DNA of 64,000 bases from Eledone cirrhosa. Taxonomy: Eukaryota; Mollusca; Cephalopoda; Octopoda; Eledonidae. Positions 62,301 to 64,000 of the stretch are shown piece after piece (within the stretch, counting starts at the first letter, position 1; every line of letters begins with the position of its first letter). Both the position numbers and the translations under genes were made by a program. The notes under the pieces are model-generated. The model saw nothing but the letters and a program-made list of their open reading frames with translations, searched no databases and was not told the origin of the DNA. Location: assembly GCA_964016885.1 (NCBI GenBank), contig OZ024741.1, positions 415,785,081 to 415,849,080 on the forward strand. Reading direction: 5' to 3'.

Positions 62301-64000
62301 AACTGGGGTCTCTGTTATATTAACTTGGGTCTCTGTTATATTAACTGGGGTCTCTATTATATTAACTGGGGTCTCTGTTATATTAACAGAGGTCTCTGTT
62401 ATATTAACTGGGGTCTCTATTATATTAAATGGCGTCTCTGTTATTTTAACTGGGGCCTCTGTTATATTAACTGGGGTCTCTGTTATATTAACTGGGGTAC
62501 GTTATATTAACTGTGGCCTCTGTTATATTAACTGGGGCCTCTATTATATTAACTGGGGCCTCTGTTATATTAACTGGGGTCTCTGTTATATTAACTGGGG
62601 TCTCTGTTATATTAACTGGGGTCTCTGTTATATTAACTGGGGTATGTTATATTAACTGGGGTCTCTGTTATATTAACTGGGGCCTCTGTTATATTAACTG
62701 GGGCCTCTATTGTATTAACTGGGGTCTCTGTTATATTAGCTGGAGTCTCTGTTATATTAACTGGGGTATCTGTTATATTAACTGGGGCCTCTGTTATATT
62801 AACTGGGGCCTCTATTATATTAACTGGAGTCTCTGTTATATTAACTGGGGTCACTGTTATATTAACTGGGGTCTCTTTTATATCAACTGGGGCCTCTATT
62901 ATATTAACTGGGGCCTCTGTTATATTAACTGGGGTCTCTGTTATATTAACTGGGTTCTGTTATATTAACTGGGGCCTCTGTTATATTAACTGGGGCCTCT
63001 GTTATATTAACTGGGGCCTCTGTTATATTAACTGGGGTCTCTGTTATATTAACTGGGGTCTCTATTATATTAACTGGGGTCTCTGTTATATTAACTGGGG
63101 TCTCTGTTATATTAACTGGGGTCTCTGTTATATTAAATGGCGTCTCTGTTATAGTAACTCTGGCCTCTGTTATATTAACTGGGGTCTCTGTTATATTAAC
63201 TGGGGTCTCTGTTATATTAACTGGGGTATGTTATATTAACTGGGGCCTCTATTATATGAACTGGGGCCTCTATTATATTAAATGGGGCCTCTGTTATATT
63301 AACTGGGGTCTCTGTTATATTAACTGGGGTCTCTGTTATATTAACTGGGTTCTCTATTATATTATCTGCGGTCTCTGTTATATTAACTGGGGTCTCTGTT
63401 ATATTAACTGGGGTATGTTATATTAACTGGGGTCTCTATTATATTAACTGGGGTCTCTGTTATATTAACTGGGGCCTCTGTTATATTAACTGGGGCCTCT
63501 GTTATATTAAGTGGGGTATGTTATATTAACTGGGGCCTCTGTTATATTAACTGGGGTCTCTGTTATATTAACTGGGGTATATTATATTAACTGGGTCCCC
63601 TGTTATATTAACAGGGGCCTCTATTATATTAACTGGGGTCTATGTTATATTAACTGGGGCCTCTATTATATTAACTGGGGTCTCTGTTATATTAACTGGG
63701 GTCTCTGTTATATTTACTGGGGTATGTTATATTAACTGGGGTCTCTGTTATATTAACTGGGGCCTCTGTTATATTAAGTGGAGTATGTTATATTAACTGG
63801 GGCCTCTGTTATATTAACTGGGGCCTCTGTTATATTAACTGGGGTCTCTGTTATATTTAGTGGGGTATGTGAAATTAACTGTGGCCTCTGTTATATTAAC
63901 TGGGGCCTCTGTTATATTAAGTGAGGTATGTTATATTAACTGGGGTCTCTGTTATATTAACTGGGGCCTCTGTTATATTAACTGGGGTCTCTGTTATATT
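62301..64000 (+). repeat. Right-most part of the array, mostly 21-mers
   Basis: Returns to largely 21-bp units with 19-bp GTATG units near 62,639, 63,225, 63,413 and 63,718, a GTATATT unit near 63,578, and AAGTGGGGTATG-type pairs near 63,509-63,920. The AATGGCGTC and TTATTTTAACTGG variants near 62,430 resemble 45,009-45,025. A run of substitutions (TTTAGTGGGGTATGTGAAATTAAC) is split across about 63,855-63,878. The array continues past the window end. Confidence 0.85.

Larger units (their letters stand above)
1..64000 (+). repeat. 21-bp minisatellite/satellite array filling the whole window
   Basis: Every part of the window is built from a 21-bp unit, TTAACTGGGG followed by TCTCTGTTATA, in one orientation only. 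The core ATTAACTGG and the TGTTATATTA half are the most constant parts. The most common changes are GGGGTC to GGGGCC, AACTGGGG to AAATGGGG, GGGG to GAGG, TAGGGG-type G-run changes (CTAGGG), and CTCTGTTAT to CTCTATTAT or CTCTGATAT. Length variants of 17, 19, 20 and 22 bp occur. I found no unique island, no inverted segment and no array edge. The unit holds 9 T, 4 A, 5 G and 3 C, and CpG appears only in rare variants. Most likely eukaryotic satellite DNA. The family is not one I recognise. Confidence 0.99.

Noticed and set aside
63850..63885. Possible array edge (TTTAGTGGGG, TATGTGAAATTAAC)
   Set aside because: A cluster of substitutions in two units only; normal units continue to the end of the window.
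1..64000. TATA-box-like TATATTAA in each unit as promoters
   Set aside because: It is simply part of the repeat, present about 3,000 times, with no associated gene or unique regulatory context.
1..64000. CRISPR array
   Set aside because: The unit is contiguous without variable spacers; differences are point variants of the same repeat and no cas gene exists.
1..64000. G-quadruplex arrays from the GGGG runs
   Set aside because: G-runs are separated by 13-17 bases, far longer than loops in typical stable intramolecular quadruplexes, and many runs are broken (GAGG, AGGG).
1..64000. Telomeric repeat or telomere-adjacent tract
   Set aside because: No TTAGGG or other known telomere repeat arrays were seen. 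CTAGGG occurs only as a unit variant inside ATTAACTAGGGTC.
1..64000. Transposon, insertion sequence, rRNA or tRNA embedded in the array
   Set aside because: No break in the repeat, no terminal inverted repeats, no long unique segment and no RNA-like fold sequence was found on reading through. TTAA sites in each unit are part of the repeat and not evidence of insertion.

Overview
The whole 64 kb window is one uninterrupted tandem-repeat (minisatellite/satellite) array. It contains no gene, RNA gene, mobile element or stretch of unique sequence that I can support. The unit is 21 bp: TTAACTGGGG followed by TCTCTGTTATA on the + strand (8 of 21 bases G/C, G+T-rich strand). It is present roughly 3,100 times. 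The array is already running at base 1 and still running at base 64,000, so neither edge is in view. A gene-free array this long points to a eukaryotic chromosome, such as heterochromatic, pericentromeric or subtelomeric DNA. I do not recognise the repeat and cannot name the organism.

Layout. From 1 to about 45 kb the array is nearly pure 21-mers. Two main flavours (GGGGTC and GGGGCC) are mixed with recurring point variants and occasional 19-bp (GGGGTATG) and 20-bp units. The order of flavours repeats as higher-order blocks of about 2.2 to 4.7 kb. The largest structure is a near-identical tandem duplication of about 14 kb: copy A about 13,384-27,240 and copy B about 27,241-41,349. It has a 2.2-kb pair and a 4.67-kb pair nested inside each copy. 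From about 45 to 62 kb the texture changes. 17-bp and 19-bp units become common and organise into a 59-bp composite (17+21+21). This part has its own tandem duplications: about 2.97 kb (45.2-51.1 kb), 1.30 kb (51.2-53.8 kb), 2.4 kb (55.2-59.7 kb) and 2.0 kb (59.7-62.3 kb). The last 1.7 kb returns to mostly 21-mers with 19-bp GTATG units.

Apparent coding regions are artefacts. Because 21 is a multiple of three, three of the six frames carry no stop codon within the consensus unit (heptads SVILTGV and CYINWGL on +, TPVNITE on -). Long open frames therefore exist on both strands over the same DNA, and they end where 19-bp units shift the frame. The common variants change the heptad rather than its silent sites. 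I annotate none of them as genes.

Nothing here acts as a gene system. The biological content is the history of the array: dinucleotide slippage producing 19- and 17-bp units, local homogenisation, deletion of whole units, and repeated tandem segmental duplication at scales from 59 bp to 14 kb. All comparisons were made by eye using marker variants and coordinate offsets. Block boundaries are good to about one or two units, and no percent identities were computed.
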